DNA of 64,000 nucleotides, taken from the NCBI RefSeq assembly GCF_016107655.1, contig NZ_JABASX010000001.1, positions 434,001 to 498,000 of the forward strand, read 5' to 3'. This DNA comes from Brevibacterium antiquum (GTDB taxonomy: Bacteria; Actinomycetota; Actinomycetes; Actinomycetales; Brevibacteriaceae). A program made the translations under genes and the position numbers. Each line of letters begins with the position of its first letter. The stretch's first letter is position 1. Shown here piece by piece: positions 26,175 to 36,090 of this stretch. Below the pieces are notes generated by a model. That model saw only the letters and a list, made by a program, of their open reading frames with translations, had not been told where the DNA came from and did no database searches.

Positions 26175-26205
26175 GCTGTGGGGATCACTCTGTGATCCCC
26201 ACAGC
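26175..26205 (+). terminator. intra-operon hairpin between binding protein and permease
   Basis: A perfect 14-bp stem (26175-26188 / 26192-26205) with a 3-nt loop, followed by GGCGTTTTC. Its position after the binding-protein gene suggests partial termination or 3'-end protection, giving more binding protein than permease. Confidence 0.75.
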
Positions 26206-26239
26206 GGCGTTTTCGGAAGATTGAAACGGACACCACCCA

Positions 26240-27784
26240 ATGACAAGATTCATCCTCAGACGACTCCTCTCGACAGCACTCGTGCTCTTGGTCGTGACCT
26301 TCGTCCTCTACCTCCTGCTCAACGTCGCCCTCGACTTCTTCTGGGACTTGCGTTCGAGCACATCTCCCAATATCGAGTCACTCTACGAGTCCCGTCGCCG
26401 GCTGCTTGACCTCGACACTCCTGCGATCGTGCGCTACTTCAAGTGGCTGGCTGGCGTGGGCGGCTGTGTGGTCGGGCAATGCGATTTCGGCATCGCCTGG
26501 AAATCTGGCCAAGAGGTCACCTCTCAGCTGCAGGGAGCGATCGTCAATACGGTCAAGCTCATCACCGCTTCGACAATTGTGGCCATCGTGCTCGGCATCG
26601 CTGTCGGCATGGTCTCGGCGATTCGCCAGTACTCGGGCTTCGACTATTTCATCACCTTCGTCTCATTCCTCTTGTACTCGCTGCCTGTATTCTGGGTTGC
26701 GGTTCTGCTCAAGCAGTACGGCGCGATCGAGATCAACAACTTCATCAACGATCCGACGCTGAGCAGCTGGGTGCCGATCATCCTCGTCTGCGTTGCGCTG
26801 GGACTGTTCTGGATGGGTGCCTTGGGAGGCAGCCGCAGACGCAGACTCATCACCTTCCTCGCAGCCACGGTCATCACCTTCGTGACGATCTACTACATCC
26901 TTGCCAGCGGTTGGCTGCAGCAGCCGAGCATCGGCATCGTGGGAGTCGTTGTCATCGGCCTCGGTGCGGCTGTGGTCATGACCTTCCTGTCGACAGGTCT
27001 GAAGAACAAGCGAGTGCTCTATGCATCGTTGGCGATGGCTGTCATCGGGGCTCTGCTGTACATGCCGCTGCAATACCTCTTCTACTACCAGGAGATGAAC
27101 TGGCTGTGGATGTTCGGACTCCTGATCGTGACGATCGGTGTGGCCGTCGGCGTGGGTCTGGCGTTCCGCGGACCCGATCCCTGGGACACGGTGCGCACCA
27201 CCTTCTTCACCGGTGTCATCATCGCTGTGCTCATCTTTGCCGACCGTGTGCTGCAGGGTTGGGGCGACTACTCCGACCAGCCTGCGATCAACAATCGACC
27301 GATCGCGACGATCGGCGCATCGACGCCGAACCTCGAGGGTGACTTCTGGATAGCGAACCTGGACACGTTCACCCACCTCCTCCTGCCGTCGATCGCACTG
27401 ATCCTCATCTCCTTTGCTTCGTACACCCGCTACACACGCGGTTCGATGCTCGAGGTCATGGGTCAGGACTACATCCGCACGGCACGGGCCAAGGGGCTCA
27501 ACGAACGAACTGTCGTCATGCGCCATGCACTGCGCAATGCTCTGCTGCCGTTGGCATCGATCATCCCCGTCGACATCATCACGATGATCGGCGGTGCCGT
27601 GATCACTGAGACGATCTTCGGCTGGAACGGCATGGGCAAACTCTTCATCGATTCGATGAGACAGTCCGAACTCGATCCGATCATGGCCTACATCCTCATC
27701 ACGGGCCTGCTCGCCATCATCGCCAACCTCGTCGCGGACTTCCTCTACGCAGTCCTCGACCCCAGAATCCGAGTGAACGCATGA
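26240..27784 (+). CDS. peptide-type ABC transporter permease (OppB/DppB-like) with extra membrane insert
   Basis: 514 residues, about 180 longer than usual DppB-type permeases (310-340). The N-terminus MTRFILRRLLSTALVLL and the first membrane segments, and the C-terminal EAA loop region (EVMGQDYIRTARAKGLNERTV, then the GGAVITETIFGWNGMG signature), are canonical. Between about 170 and 350 lies an insertion with roughly five extra hydrophobic segments that splits the permease domain. The frame is intact, so it is not a pseudogene. It overlaps the next permease gene by 4 bp. Confidence 0.9.
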   Translation: MTRFILRRLLSTALVLLVVTFVLYLLLNVALDFFWDLRSSTSPNIESLYESRRRLLDLDTPAIVRYFKWLAGVGGCVVGQCDFGIAWKSGQEVTSQLQGAIVNTVKLITASTIVAIVLGIAVGMVSAIRQYSGFDYFITFVSFLLYSLPVFWVAVLLKQYGAIEINNFINDPTLSSWVPIILVCVALGLFWMGALGGSRRRRLITFLAATVITFVTIYYILASGWLQQPSIGIVGVVVIGLGAAVVMTFLSTGLKNKRVLYASLAMAVIGALLYMPLQYLFYYQEMNWLWMFGLLIVTIGVAVGVGLAFRGPDPWDTVRTTFFTGVIIAVLIFADRVLQGWGDYSDQPAINNRPIATIGASTPNLEGDFWIANLDTFTHLLLPSIALILISFASYTRYTRGSMLEVMGQDYIRTARAKGLNERTVVMRHALRNALLPLASIIPVDIITMIGGAVITETIFGWNGMGKLFIDSMRQSELDPIMAYILITGLLAIIANLVADFLYAVLDPRIRVNA

Positions 27785-28839
27785 GTACCAACAACGACAA
27801 CGAAAATGCTCTCGCGCCCGACGACGTCGGGGACAACGCGATCGAAGCCAAGGAAACCGAAGGTCTGTCCCAGGGCAAGATCGTCTTCCGGAAATTCCTC
27901 CGCCACAAGGGCGCGATGATCAGCATCGGCGTCTTCGCATTCGTCGCCCTCTTCGCCTTCTCATCGGTGGGCTTCGGCCCGGTGCCAGGCTGGTGGATCT
28001 TCAACCACACAGCTTCGGGACCGGTCGTTAATCCGGGAGGCGCGCCCACGTGGTCGTTCTCGAACTTCTTCTCCTTGGGCCAACACCCCTTCGGACAGGA
28101 CGAAATCGGTCGCGACAATTTCGCGCGTGTGATGAAGGGGACGCAGATCTCCATCATCGTCATGGTCATCATCGGCCTGGTCTGCCTTGTCATCGGCACG
28201 ATCGTGGGTGCAGTCGCCGGTTACTACCGCGGATGGATCGACTCCCTGCTGATGCGCATCACAGACGGCTTCATCATCCTGCCCGTCATCGTCATCGGTT
28301 CGATCCTCGGCAAGATGGTCGGCGGCGCGAACGGACCGCTGCTGGGCTTGGCCCTCGGCGCAATTCTATGGACGGGCCTGGCACGACTGGTGCGCGGTGA
28401 CTTCATGTCATTGCGTGAACGAGAGTTCGTGGACTCGGCTCGTGTGGCCGGAGCCAGCGACTTCCGTATCATGTTCAAACACATGCTGCCCAATGCCATG
28501 GGCGTCATCATCGTCAACACAACGCTGGTGATGAGCCAGGCGATCGTGCTCGAAGCGGCACTCAGCTACCTCGGCTTCGGCATCCAATCACCTGGAATCT
28601 CGTTGGGCCAGCTCATCAGCGAATACCAGACCTCCTTCGCCACACGTCCGTGGCTGTTCTGGTGGCCCGGTCTGTTCATCATCGTCATTGCTCTGTGCGT
28701 GAACTTCATCGGCGACGGTCTGCGCGACGCGTTCGACCCGCGAATGAAGACCATTCCCAGCTGGAGGAAGATGAAGAAGGCCGAGCGCATGACCCAGAAG
28801 AAGGTCGCGAACACGACGCAGAAAGAGGAGGCGAAGTGA
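27781..28839 (+). CDS. peptide-type ABC transporter permease (OppC/DppC-like)
   Basis: 352 residues. A hydrophilic N-terminus (about 40 residues) precedes the OppC_N transmembrane helix, then the canonical GQDEIGRDNFARVM segment, four to five more membrane helices and the EAA motif REFVDSARVAGASD. The C-terminus is Lys-rich. It pairs with the upstream long permease to form the membrane channel. It starts by ATGA overlap with the upstream gene and overlaps the ATPase gene start by one base, so the cluster is translationally coupled. Confidence 0.94.
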   Translation: MSTNNDNENALAPDDVGDNAIEAKETEGLSQGKIVFRKFLRHKGAMISIGVFAFVALFAFSSVGFGPVPGWWIFNHTASGPVVNPGGAPTWSFSNFFSLGQHPFGQDEIGRDNFARVMKGTQISIIVMVIIGLVCLVIGTIVGAVAGYYRGWIDSLLMRITDGFIILPVIVIGSILGKMVGGANGPLLGLALGAILWTGLARLVRGDFMSLREREFVDSARVAGASDFRIMFKHMLPNAMGVIIVNTTLVMSQAIVLEAALSYLGFGIQSPGISLGQLISEYQTSFATRPWLFWWPGLFIIVIALCVNFIGDGLRDAFDPRMKTIPSWRKMKKAERMTQKKVANTTQKEEAK

Positions 28840-30782
28840 TGACTGAACAGACAAGCACAGCCAAATCACCGGTCCTCGATGTCAAAGACCTGGGAGTGAA
28901 CTTCTGGGTCAACGACGAATGGTGGATGGCCGCTGAGGAACTCAACTACACGGTCAACGCCGGTGAAGTGCTCGCAATCGTCGGAGAATCCGGGTCCGGC
29001 AAGTCGCAGTCGAGCATGTCACTGCTCGGCCTGCTGCCCAGCAACGGACGGGCCACCGGCTCGGCCAAGATGGGTGGCACCGAACTCATCGGCATGCCGC
29101 CGGAGAAGATGCAGCAGATCCGAGGAAACGAGATCTCCGTCATCTTCCAGGAGCCGATGACGGCGCTCAACCCGGTCTACACGGCAGGTTTCCAGATCGT
29201 GGAGACACTGCGTGTGCACCTGGACGTGGGCCCCACTGAGGCCAAGGAGCGCGCTCTCGAACTGATGCGTCTCGTCGAGATCCCGGACCCGGAGGAGCGT
29301 TTCCACTCGTTCCCGCACCAGCTCTCGGGCGGACAGCGCCAGCGCATCATGATCGCTCAGGCTCTGGCCTGCCAGCCCAAGCTGCTCATCGCCGATGAGC
29401 CGACCACTGCCCTGGACGTCACGGTCCAGGCTGAGATCCTCAAACTCATGCGTGAGCTGAAGTCGAAGCTCGACGCCGGCATCATCCTCATCACCCACGA
29501 CATGGGTGTGGTCGCCGATATGGCCGACCGCATGATTGTGATGAAGGCGGGACGCGTCGTCGAATCTGGCAATGCGGAAGAGATCTTCTACAATCCGCAG
29601 CACCCGTACACGAGACAGCTCCTCGAAGCTGTGCCTCACCTTGGCACAGCCATTGAGGGAGAGGCTTTCGGGGCCGACCTCGCCAACGTCGAGGACTCGG
29701 CGGTCGTGCACGAGACGGAAGCCTCCCACGGCACCGCCGATGACGTCACGGCGGGCAGCAACGATGACGGGGCTCACCCGCCGAATGCGACTCTCAGTCC
29801 CATGGTGACCGAGGGCGGAGCAGACCGAGTCTCGGGTCTGGCCGCGGCCGCGGAGGCGGCCGGACAGCCCAAGCAGGACCACGACGACATCGAGATGGAC
29901 TCGACGAAGACGTACTACCACCCGGGATCTCAGGCTGATTTCTCGCAGCCCTCCGCACTGCAGCTGCGCGATGCCGCGATCGAGTATCCGGCGATCGGAC
30001 GGAAGAAGGCGTTCCGGGCCGCCCATCACATCAACCTGATGGTCGCTCCTGGAGAGGTCGTGGGACTGGTCGGAGAATCCGGGTCGGGCAAGACCACTAT
30101 CGGTCGTGCCGCATTGGGTCTTCTGCCCACTGTCGAAGGCGATATGGTCGTCAACGGCAAGAGCATCAAGGGCCTGAGCAACAAGCAGCTGCGACCGCTG
30201 CGCAAGGAAGTCGGGATCGTGTTCCAGGACCCCGGTTCCTCGCTCAACCCACGCCTGCCAGTGGGCGAGTCCATCGGCGAACCTCTGTATCTGCACGAGG
30301 GGATGAAGGGACCGGCGCTGAGCAAGAGCGTCGAAGAGCTGCTCACCGCGGTGGAGCTGCCGACATCGATGCGCAACCGCTATCCGCACGAACTCTCGGG
30401 CGGTCAGCGACAGCGGATCGGCATCGCCCGAGCACTGACGCTGCGGCCGAAGCTGCTTATCGCCGATGAGCCGACTTCGGCACTCGACGTCTCGGTCCAG
30501 GCGAAGGTCCTCGACCTGTTCGAGGGGCTGCAGCAGGAGTACGGATTCGCCTGCCTGTTCATCAGCCACGACCTGGCTGTCATCGAACGCATCGCCTCGC
30601 GTATCGCAGTGATGCGTCACGGTTACCTCGTGGAGATCGGGAAGAGCTCGCAGGTCGTCGCCAACCCGGTCCATCCCTACACCCAGCGGCTGCTGTCCGC
30701 GGTGCCGGTCCCGGATCCGCGCGAACAGCGCAAGCGTCGTGAAGCCAGGGACGCTGTCCTGGAGGCCACGGCCAACGCCTGA
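28839..30782 (+). CDS. fused double ATP-binding protein (OppD-OppF type) of peptide ABC transporter
   Basis: 647 residues with two complete ABC ATPase domains. Domain 1: Walker [10 protein letters not shown] (near 48), signature LSGGQRQRI, Walker [13 protein letters not shown]. An acidic, disordered linker of about 100 residues follows (roughly 270-370). Domain 2: Walker [32 protein letters not shown]. Each domain ends with the oligopeptide C-terminal HPYTR/HPYTQ motif. OppD and OppF are separate in many bacteria; fusion is common in actinobacteria. ATG 28839 has GAGGAGG upstream. A strong hairpin follows the gene. Confidence 0.94.
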   Translation: MTEQTSTAKSPVLDVKDLGVNFWVNDEWWMAAEELNYTVNAGEVLAIVGESGSGKSQSSMSLLGLLPSNGRATGSAKMGGTELIGMPPEKMQQIRGNEISVIFQEPMTALNPVYTAGFQIVETLRVHLDVGPTEAKERALELMRLVEIPDPEERFHSFPHQLSGGQRQRIMIAQALACQPKLLIADEPTTALDVTVQAEILKLMRELKSKLDAGIILITHDMGVVADMADRMIVMKAGRVVESGNAEEIFYNPQHPYTRQLLEAVPHLGTAIEGEAFGADLANVEDSAVVHETEASHGTADDVTAGSNDDGAHPPNATLSPMVTEGGADRVSGLAAAAEAAGQPKQDHDDIEMDSTKTYYHPGSQADFSQPSALQLRDAAIEYPAIGRKKAFRAAHHINLMVAPGEVVGLVGESGSGKTTIGRAALGLLPTVEGDMVVNGKSIKGLSNKQLRPLRKEVGIVFQDPGSSLNPRLPVGESIGEPLYLHEGMKGPALSKSVEELLTAVELPTSMRNRYPHELSGGQRQRIGIARALTLRPKLLIADEPTSALDVSVQAKVLDLFEGLQQEYGFACLFISHDLAVIERIASRIAVMRHGYLVEIGKSSQVVANPVHPYTQRLLSAVPVPDPREQRKRREARDAVLEATANA

Positions 30783-30811
30783 TCTCCGGTCAGCACAGCG
30801 GCCAACGCGAC

Positions 30812-30885
30812 CACTCGGTGGTCGCAGTGGACGGGTCGGATTCGCTTTCGAGCGGATACTCACTCGACACTGCGGCCACCGAGTG
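30812..30885 (+). terminator. long hairpin after the ABC operon
   Basis: Arms 30812-30829 and 30868-30885 pair over 18 bp with one G-U, around a 38-nt loop. An alternative 8-bp stem with a 3-nt loop (30807-30814/30818-30825) uses the same left arm, so the two folds are exclusive. Confidence 0.6.
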
Positions 30886-30953
30886 CATTCACATTCGGAT
30901 TCCTCTCAGCCGTTTTTGAACACCACCTGTCATTTCCGGTAAGTGTGTGGCCG

Positions 30954-30959
30954 TATAAT
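30954..30959 (+). promoter_or_regulatory. typA promoter -10 box
   Basis: Perfect TATAAT; the -35 region is weak. A small inverted repeat (TTGG-GTCCG / CGGAC-CAA, 30966-30985) lies at the expected transcription start and could be an operator or 5' hairpin. Confidence 0.6.
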
Positions 30960-31009
30960 GGTCTGTTGGGTCCGCACCGGACCAATCTCTCTAGCTCATA
31001 AGGTTCTTG

Positions 31010-32920
31010 ATGACTGAAGCCATCACGCGTCGGGAAAACCGTCGCAACGTCGCAATCGTCGCCCACGTCGACCACGGCAAGACCACTCTGGTCGACGCCA
31101 TGCTCCGCCAGACAGGTGTGTTCAGCGAACACGGTGATTTTGCTGAACGCGTTATGGACTCCGGCGACCTCGAACGCGAGAAGGGCATCACCATTCTCGC
31201 GAAGAACACCTCGGTTCTCTACAACGGACCCTCAGCCGGTGACGATCCCATCGTCATCAACGTCATCGACACGCCGGGTCACGCTGACTTCGGGGGAGAG
31301 GTCGAACGCGGCCTATCCATGGTCGACGGAGTCGTCCTCCTTGTTGACGCATCCGAGGGCCCTCTGCCCCAGACCCGCTTCGTGCTGCGCAAGGCGCTGG
31401 CCGCGAAGCTGCCGGTCATCCTCCTGATCAACAAGACCGACCGTGCCGATGCTCGCATCGACGGAGTCGTCGAAGAGGCCCAGGACCTGCTCCTCGGTCT
31501 CGCCTCCGACCTCGCGGATGAAGTCCCCGATCTCGACGTCGACTCGGTGCTCGACGTGCCCACAGTCTTCGCCGCCGCCAAGGTCGGCGCCGCTTCGCTC
31601 GAACAGCCTGCCGATGGTGAGGCCCCGTCCAATCCGGACCTGGAGCCGCTGTTCAAGACGATCCTCGAGACCATTCCGGCTCCGGAGATCAACGATGACG
31701 ACATCCTTCAGGCACACGTCACCAACCTCGACGCTTCGCCGTTCCTGGGCCGTCTTGCTCTGCTGCGCATCTTCGGCGGCACCCTGCGCAAGGGCCAGCA
31801 GGTCGCCTGGGCTCGTGGCGATGACATCAGCTCGGTCAAGATCACCGAACTCCTGGAGACCCAGGGCCTGGATCGGGTGCCGGCCACCGAGGCATCTGCT
31901 GGCGACATCGTCGCAGTGGCAGGCATCCCCGACATCATGATCGGTGACACGCTCACCGACTTGAACAACCCGAAGCCCCTGCCTGCGATCACCATCGACG
32001 ATCCCGCGATCTCGATGACCGTCGGCATCAACACCTCGCCGCTGGCGGGTCGCGAAAAGGGCACCAAGGTCACCGCGCGCATGGTCAAGGACCGCCTCGA
32101 CCAGGAACTCGTCGGCAACGTGTCCCTCAAGGTCCTTCCCACTGAGCGTCCCGACGCCTGGGAAGTCCAGGGACGTGGCGAGCTCGCGCTGGCCATCCTC
32201 GTCGAGCAGATGCGTCGTGAGGGCTTCGAGCTCACCGTCGGCAAGCCGCAGGTCGTCACCAAGAAGGTAGACGGCAAGGTCCACGAGCCCTTCGAAGAAC
32301 TCCAGATCGACGTTCCTGAGGACTACCTCGGCGCCGTCACTCAGCTCCTGGCCAGCCGCAAGGGTGTCATGTCGACCATGACCAACCACGGCACCGGGTG
32401 GGTCCGGATGGAATTCACCGTCCCCGCACGTGGCCTCATCGGATTCCGCACCCGGTTCCTCACCGAGACCCGCGGAACCGGCATCGCGAACTCCTTCTCA
32501 GCCGGATACGGCCCCTGGGCCGGCAACATCGAGTTCCGGACCAACGGATCCCTCGTCGCCGACCGTCCCGGCTCTGTGACACCGTACGCGATGATCAACC
32601 TGCAGGAACGCGGCAGCTTCTTTGTTCAGCCCACCTCTGAGGTCTACACCGGCCAGATCGTCGGCGAGAACTCTCGCGCCGATGACATGGACGTCAACAT
32701 CACGAAGGAGAAGAAGCTGACGAACATGCGTTCAGCCTCGGCGGACTCCTTCGAAAACCTCGTTCCGCCCCGCAAACTGACACTCGAGGAAAGCCTCGAA
32801 TTCGCCCGCGAAGACGAATGCGTCGAGGTCACGCCGGGTACAGTGCGCATCCGCAAGCTGGAACTCGACCCGAAGGAACGCGCGAAGACCTACGCCAAGA
32901 TGCGTAAACAGAACGCGTGA
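31010..32920 (+). CDS. typA: translational GTPase TypA/BipA
   Basis: 636 residues. The EF-G-like GTPase has G1 AHVDHGKTTL, G3 DTPGHADFGGE and G4 NKTDR, followed by domains II, III and V and the TypA-specific C-terminal domain (RMEFTVPARGLIGFRTRFLTETRGTG split over about 465-490). It binds ribosomes and assists 50S assembly or stress translation, particularly in the cold. ATG 31010 with AAGG upstream is preferred to the in-frame TTG 31007. It begins the block that mycobacteria also keep in this order. Confidence 0.96.
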   Translation: MTEAITRRENRRNVAIVAHVDHGKTTLVDAMLRQTGVFSEHGDFAERVMDSGDLEREKGITILAKNTSVLYNGPSAGDDPIVINVIDTPGHADFGGEVERGLSMVDGVVLLVDASEGPLPQTRFVLRKALAAKLPVILLINKTDRADARIDGVVEEAQDLLLGLASDLADEVPDLDVDSVLDVPTVFAAAKVGAASLEQPADGEAPSNPDLEPLFKTILETIPAPEINDDDILQAHVTNLDASPFLGRLALLRIFGGTLRKGQQVAWARGDDISSVKITELLETQGLDRVPATEASAGDIVAVAGIPDIMIGDTLTDLNNPKPLPAITIDDPAISMTVGINTSPLAGREKGTKVTARMVKDRLDQELVGNVSLKVLPTERPDAWEVQGRGELALAILVEQMRREGFELTVGKPQVVTKKVDGKVHEPFEELQIDVPEDYLGAVTQLLASRKGVMSTMTNHGTGWVRMEFTVPARGLIGFRTRFLTETRGTGIANSFSAGYGPWAGNIEFRTNGSLVADRPGSVTPYAMINLQERGSFFVQPTSEVYTGQIVGENSRADDMDVNITKEKKLTNMRSASADSFENLVPPRKLTLEESLEFAREDECVEVTPGTVRIRKLELDPKERAKTYAKMRKQNA

Positions 32921-32936
32921 GTTCGAACAGCACAGT

Positions 32937-34313
32937 ATGACCTCGAGCGCTCAGGACCCCATGACCGTCGTACCCCGCATCCTCTTCGTGCACGCTCATC
33001 CCGACGATGAGACGATCACGACCGGAGGAACGATCGCCGCATTGGTCGGCGAGGGGGCGCAGGTCACGGTTCTGAGCGCCACACGAGGTGAGGACGGTGA
33101 GGTGATCCCCGCCGACCTCAAAGGTCTTGAGGGAGATCGGGCAGGACTGGCCCGCGTGCGGGAATCAGAGATCGCCGAGGCGATGGCTGCCCTGGGCGTC
33201 CGCGAGCACCTGTTCCTGGGCGGCAGCGCCCACACCTTCGAAGACTCCGGCATGGAGTGGGGCGCCGATGGTCATGCCGTCGCCGCCCCGACCATGCCGG
33301 CCAATGCTCTCTGCGCGGCCGAACTGACGACCGTTGCTCGCTACATCGCCGCCGTCATCGACGAAGTCCGACCGCATGCGGTCATCACCTACGCTTCCAA
33401 CGGCGGCTATGGTCACCCCGACCATGTGCGCGTCCACGAGGCCACCGTCGCTGCCGTCGACACAGCAGCCTGGAGCGCCGGGCGACTCCTGTTCGTCGAT
33501 GTCCCGGCTGAAGCGGCCCGAGAGACATTCGACCCGAACCAGCCGGGATTTGCCGACACCGGTTTCGCACCGGCTCAGACGATCCCGACCAAGCCGCCTG
33601 TGAGCGATATCGTCGTCGCCCAGGACATCTCTTCTGTCCTCGGCGCCAAACGTGGCGCCTTGGCCGCCCATCGCACCCAGGTGACGGTCTCCGGGGCCTT
33701 CTTCGCCCTGTCGAACGGCATCGGCATGAAGATCCTCGACCACGAGTACTACTCCATCGGCGCAGGAGCCCCCATCTCTGACCTGCGGCTGCGTTCGGGT
33801 CCCGCACCCCATGTGCTCATCGACCTCGACATCGACGCCTGTGAGAGACAGGATTCAGGCGCCGGAATCGCGGCTGGAGCTGCCGGCGCCGCCGCTCTTC
33901 CTCTGCGCCGCCGACGTCGGGAGCCGAAGAAGCCGGGCTTCTTCGCCTACGCCCACGCGGTGGTGCTGGCCGTACTCATCGGCTTCCTCGGCGCCATGCA
34001 GCACCTCAACGTCAGTGTGTTCGACCTGGCAGGCACCCCGGTCATCCTGCCCTGGGGGCTTGCCCTGTCCCTTCTCCTGGTGGCCTGCGGACTCTGGCAC
34101 CTCAAGACGATGTACCTGAGTTCCTCACCGATGCTCATCGCCGCATTCGTCATCGTCATCCTCTCGTATATCCTCGGCCAGCCGACGTGGCTGCCTGGCG
34201 CGGATATCATCGTGACCGGGATGCTGCGCTCAGCAGCCTGGTTGATCGGTCCGATGCTCATCGCTGCTGTCCTCGCGTTCATCAAGGTGCGGCGGCCCGA
34301 AGCAGCCCGTTAG
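32937..34313 (+). CDS. mshB: MshB-like mycothiol deacetylase fused to a C-terminal membrane domain
   Basis: 458 residues. Residues 12-300 are a PIG-L deacetylase with zinc motif AHPDDE (20-25) and YGHPDH (158-163); SNGGYGHPDH and the C-terminal AHRTQV are typical for MshB, which deacetylates GlcNAc-inositol in mycothiol synthesis. From about 325 an Arg-rich linker (LRRRRREPKK) leads into four to five transmembrane helices (340-450), probably a DUF6113-like domain that is a separate neighbour gene in relatives. The fusion would tether the deacetylase to the membrane. mshB-typA linkage is conserved in actinobacteria. Confidence 0.87.
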   Translation: MTSSAQDPMTVVPRILFVHAHPDDETITTGGTIAALVGEGAQVTVLSATRGEDGEVIPADLKGLEGDRAGLARVRESEIAEAMAALGVREHLFLGGSAHTFEDSGMEWGADGHAVAAPTMPANALCAAELTTVARYIAAVIDEVRPHAVITYASNGGYGHPDHVRVHEATVAAVDTAAWSAGRLLFVDVPAEAARETFDPNQPGFADTGFAPAQTIPTKPPVSDIVVAQDISSVLGAKRGALAAHRTQVTVSGAFFALSNGIGMKILDHEYYSIGAGAPISDLRLRSGPAPHVLIDLDIDACERQDSGAGIAAGAAGAAALPLRRRRREPKKPGFFAYAHAVVLAVLIGFLGAMQHLNVSVFDLAGTPVILPWGLALSLLLVACGLWHLKTMYLSSSPMLIAAFVIVILSYILGQPTWLPGADIIVTGMLRSAAWLIGPMLIAAVLAFIKVRRPEAAR

Positions 34314-34316
34314 AAT
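34311..34316 (+). promoter_or_regulatory. candidate -10 box for VanW-like gene
   Basis: TAGAAT overlaps the mshB stop codon and lies 10 nt before ATG 34327; a GGGAG between them could serve as ribosome-binding site. Confidence 0.35.
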
Positions 34317-34326
34317 CGGGAGAACT

Positions 34327-36084
34327 ATGCCGACTCAGACCCTGTCCCACCCCTCACCGAACCCCGGCGGTCGCCCGCAGGGTACGACGGAGACCCCGAA
34401 GCGCCAGCCGTGGCTGATCGCGCTCTTCATCATCCTCGTACTCGCGGCCATCTATCTGGTGATCGGGTTCCTCACCGGACGAGTCCTGTCGCCTGGGACG
34501 ACGGTCGCAGGCATCGATATCGGAGGCCAGTCCACCACCTCGGCCGAAGCGACTCTGCGAGAGGAGCTGGGTGAGACAGCCGGGGCGAAGATCGAGCTCA
34601 AGGCGGGAAAGCCCACCGCCGAACTCGACCCGGAGGAGGCCGGAGTCAGCTTCGACATCCCGGAGACCATCAGCCGGGCCACCGGATTCACACTGGACCC
34701 GACCATCATCTGGGACCGGCTCTTCGGCGATGACGAAATCGAACCCGTCATCAGCATCGACAACGAATCCTTCGAAGAAGCCACCGGCAAGGTGACGAAT
34801 TCCCTCGAGGTTGAACCAGTCGACGCCGAGGTCAGCTACGTCAAGGCCAAGCCGGACATCAAAGACGGCACCAACGGTCAGACCGTCGATGCCGAACAGG
34901 TGCGTACAGCCATCGAGGATTCGTGGCTGCGTACCGAGGACGCACTGCCGGTCACAGCGAGCAAGGTCGAACCCGACATCACCACCGCCGAGGCGAAGGA
35001 CGTCGCCGACGGCTTCGCTGAAGACGCAGTGAGCAAGGATCTGACGGTGCGCGCGGAACCTGCGAAGGACGCCGACTCGGATGTCGACGCCGGCGATCTC
35101 ACGATCAGCCCGACAACGATCGCGAAGACACTGACCTTTGAGTCGAAGGACTCGAAGTTGGCCCCCGTCTTCGACGAAGAGGACCTGCAGAAGCGTGTCC
35201 TGTCGTCCAACAGGGACGTCGGCAAACCAGCGAAGGACGCCAGCTTCACGATCAAGGACGGCAAGCCTGAAGTGGTGGAGTCCGAAACGGGAATCGGCAT
35301 CAAAAAGGACGAACTGACCACGGCCGTCACCGACGCCATCACGGGCAAGACCGACAAGCCCACGGTCACGCTCGCCTCGGTGAAGCCGGACTTCACCACG
35401 CAGGACGCGAAGAAGGCCGACGTGTCCGATGCGATGTCGGAATTCTCAACCGGCTATTCCTCGGAACCCAACCGCGACACCAACCTCAAGGTCGCCGCGA
35501 AGAAGGTCTCCGGCACAGTCGTTCAGCCGGGGGAGCAGTTCTCCCTCAACGAAACCATCGGGCAGCGCACCGCAGCCAACGGATACAAGGCTGCTGGAGT
35601 CATCTCTGATGGCCAGATGAAGGAAGACTTCGGCGGGGGAGTATCCCAGGTGTCGACGACGCTGTTCAACGCGGCCTTCTTCGCCGGCTTCGGACTCGAC
35701 GAACACCAGGCTCATTCGCGCTATATCTCCCGCTATCCGGAAGGTCGGGAAGCCACGCTGGACTGGTCGACCATCGACATGAAGTTCACGAACACATCGA
35801 AGCAGCCGATCGTTCTCGACATGTATCTGTCCGGCGGTGAGGTCCACGCGACGGTATTCGGCGACAAGAAGCTCAAGGTCGGCTCAGATTCCTCCGACCG
35901 TTACAACTACAGTTCGCCCGGCTCGGTGACCGATTCGGGTCCTGAGTGCACGCCGCAGACTCCGAAACAGGGCTGGTCGATCAAGATCACTCGGACGATG
36001 AAGGACATCGAGTCGGGCAAGACCACGAAGGACTCATTCGTCACCGTCTACCGGCCGGTGAACAAGGTTGAGTGCAAGGACTGA
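34327..36084 (+). CDS. VanW family protein with peptidoglycan-binding-like repeats
   Basis: 585 residues, single-pass membrane protein: a hydrophilic N-terminus, transmembrane segment at about 28-50, then a large extracellular part. GTTVAGIDIGGQSTTSAEA opens the first PG_binding_4-like domain; a second follows after about residue 190. The VanW domain lies near 370-500 with QPGEQFSLNETIG and GGGVSQVSTTLFNAAF. VanW occurs in glycopeptide-resistance clusters but its function is unknown; stand-alone versions are widespread in Gram-positive cell walls. No van genes are nearby. Confidence 0.9.
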   Translation: MPTQTLSHPSPNPGGRPQGTTETPKRQPWLIALFIILVLAAIYLVIGFLTGRVLSPGTTVAGIDIGGQSTTSAEATLREELGETAGAKIELKAGKPTAELDPEEAGVSFDIPETISRATGFTLDPTIIWDRLFGDDEIEPVISIDNESFEEATGKVTNSLEVEPVDAEVSYVKAKPDIKDGTNGQTVDAEQVRTAIEDSWLRTEDALPVTASKVEPDITTAEAKDVADGFAEDAVSKDLTVRAEPAKDADSDVDAGDLTISPTTIAKTLTFESKDSKLAPVFDEEDLQKRVLSSNRDVGKPAKDASFTIKDGKPEVVESETGIGIKKDELTTAVTDAITGKTDKPTVTLASVKPDFTTQDAKKADVSDAMSEFSTGYSSEPNRDTNLKVAAKKVSGTVVQPGEQFSLNETIGQRTAANGYKAAGVISDGQMKEDFGGGVSQVSTTLFNAAFFAGFGLDEHQAHSRYISRYPEGREATLDWSTIDMKFTNTSKQPIVLDMYLSGGEVHATVFGDKKLKVGSDSSDRYNYSSPGSVTDSGPECTPQTPKQGWSIKITRTMKDIESGKTTKDSFVTVYRPVNKVECKD

Positions 36085-36090
36085 TCTGCC

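Noticed and set aside
28650..28838. Upstream extension of the double ATPase gene (63 codons)
   Set aside because: It lies inside the OppC-like gene in another frame; ATG 28839 has a good ribosome-binding site and the usual ATPase N-terminus.
29019..30863. 614-codon open frame antisense to the double ATPase gene
   Set aside because: A mirror frame caused by high GC codon use; its translation has no domain and it contradicts the strongly supported ABC ATPase.
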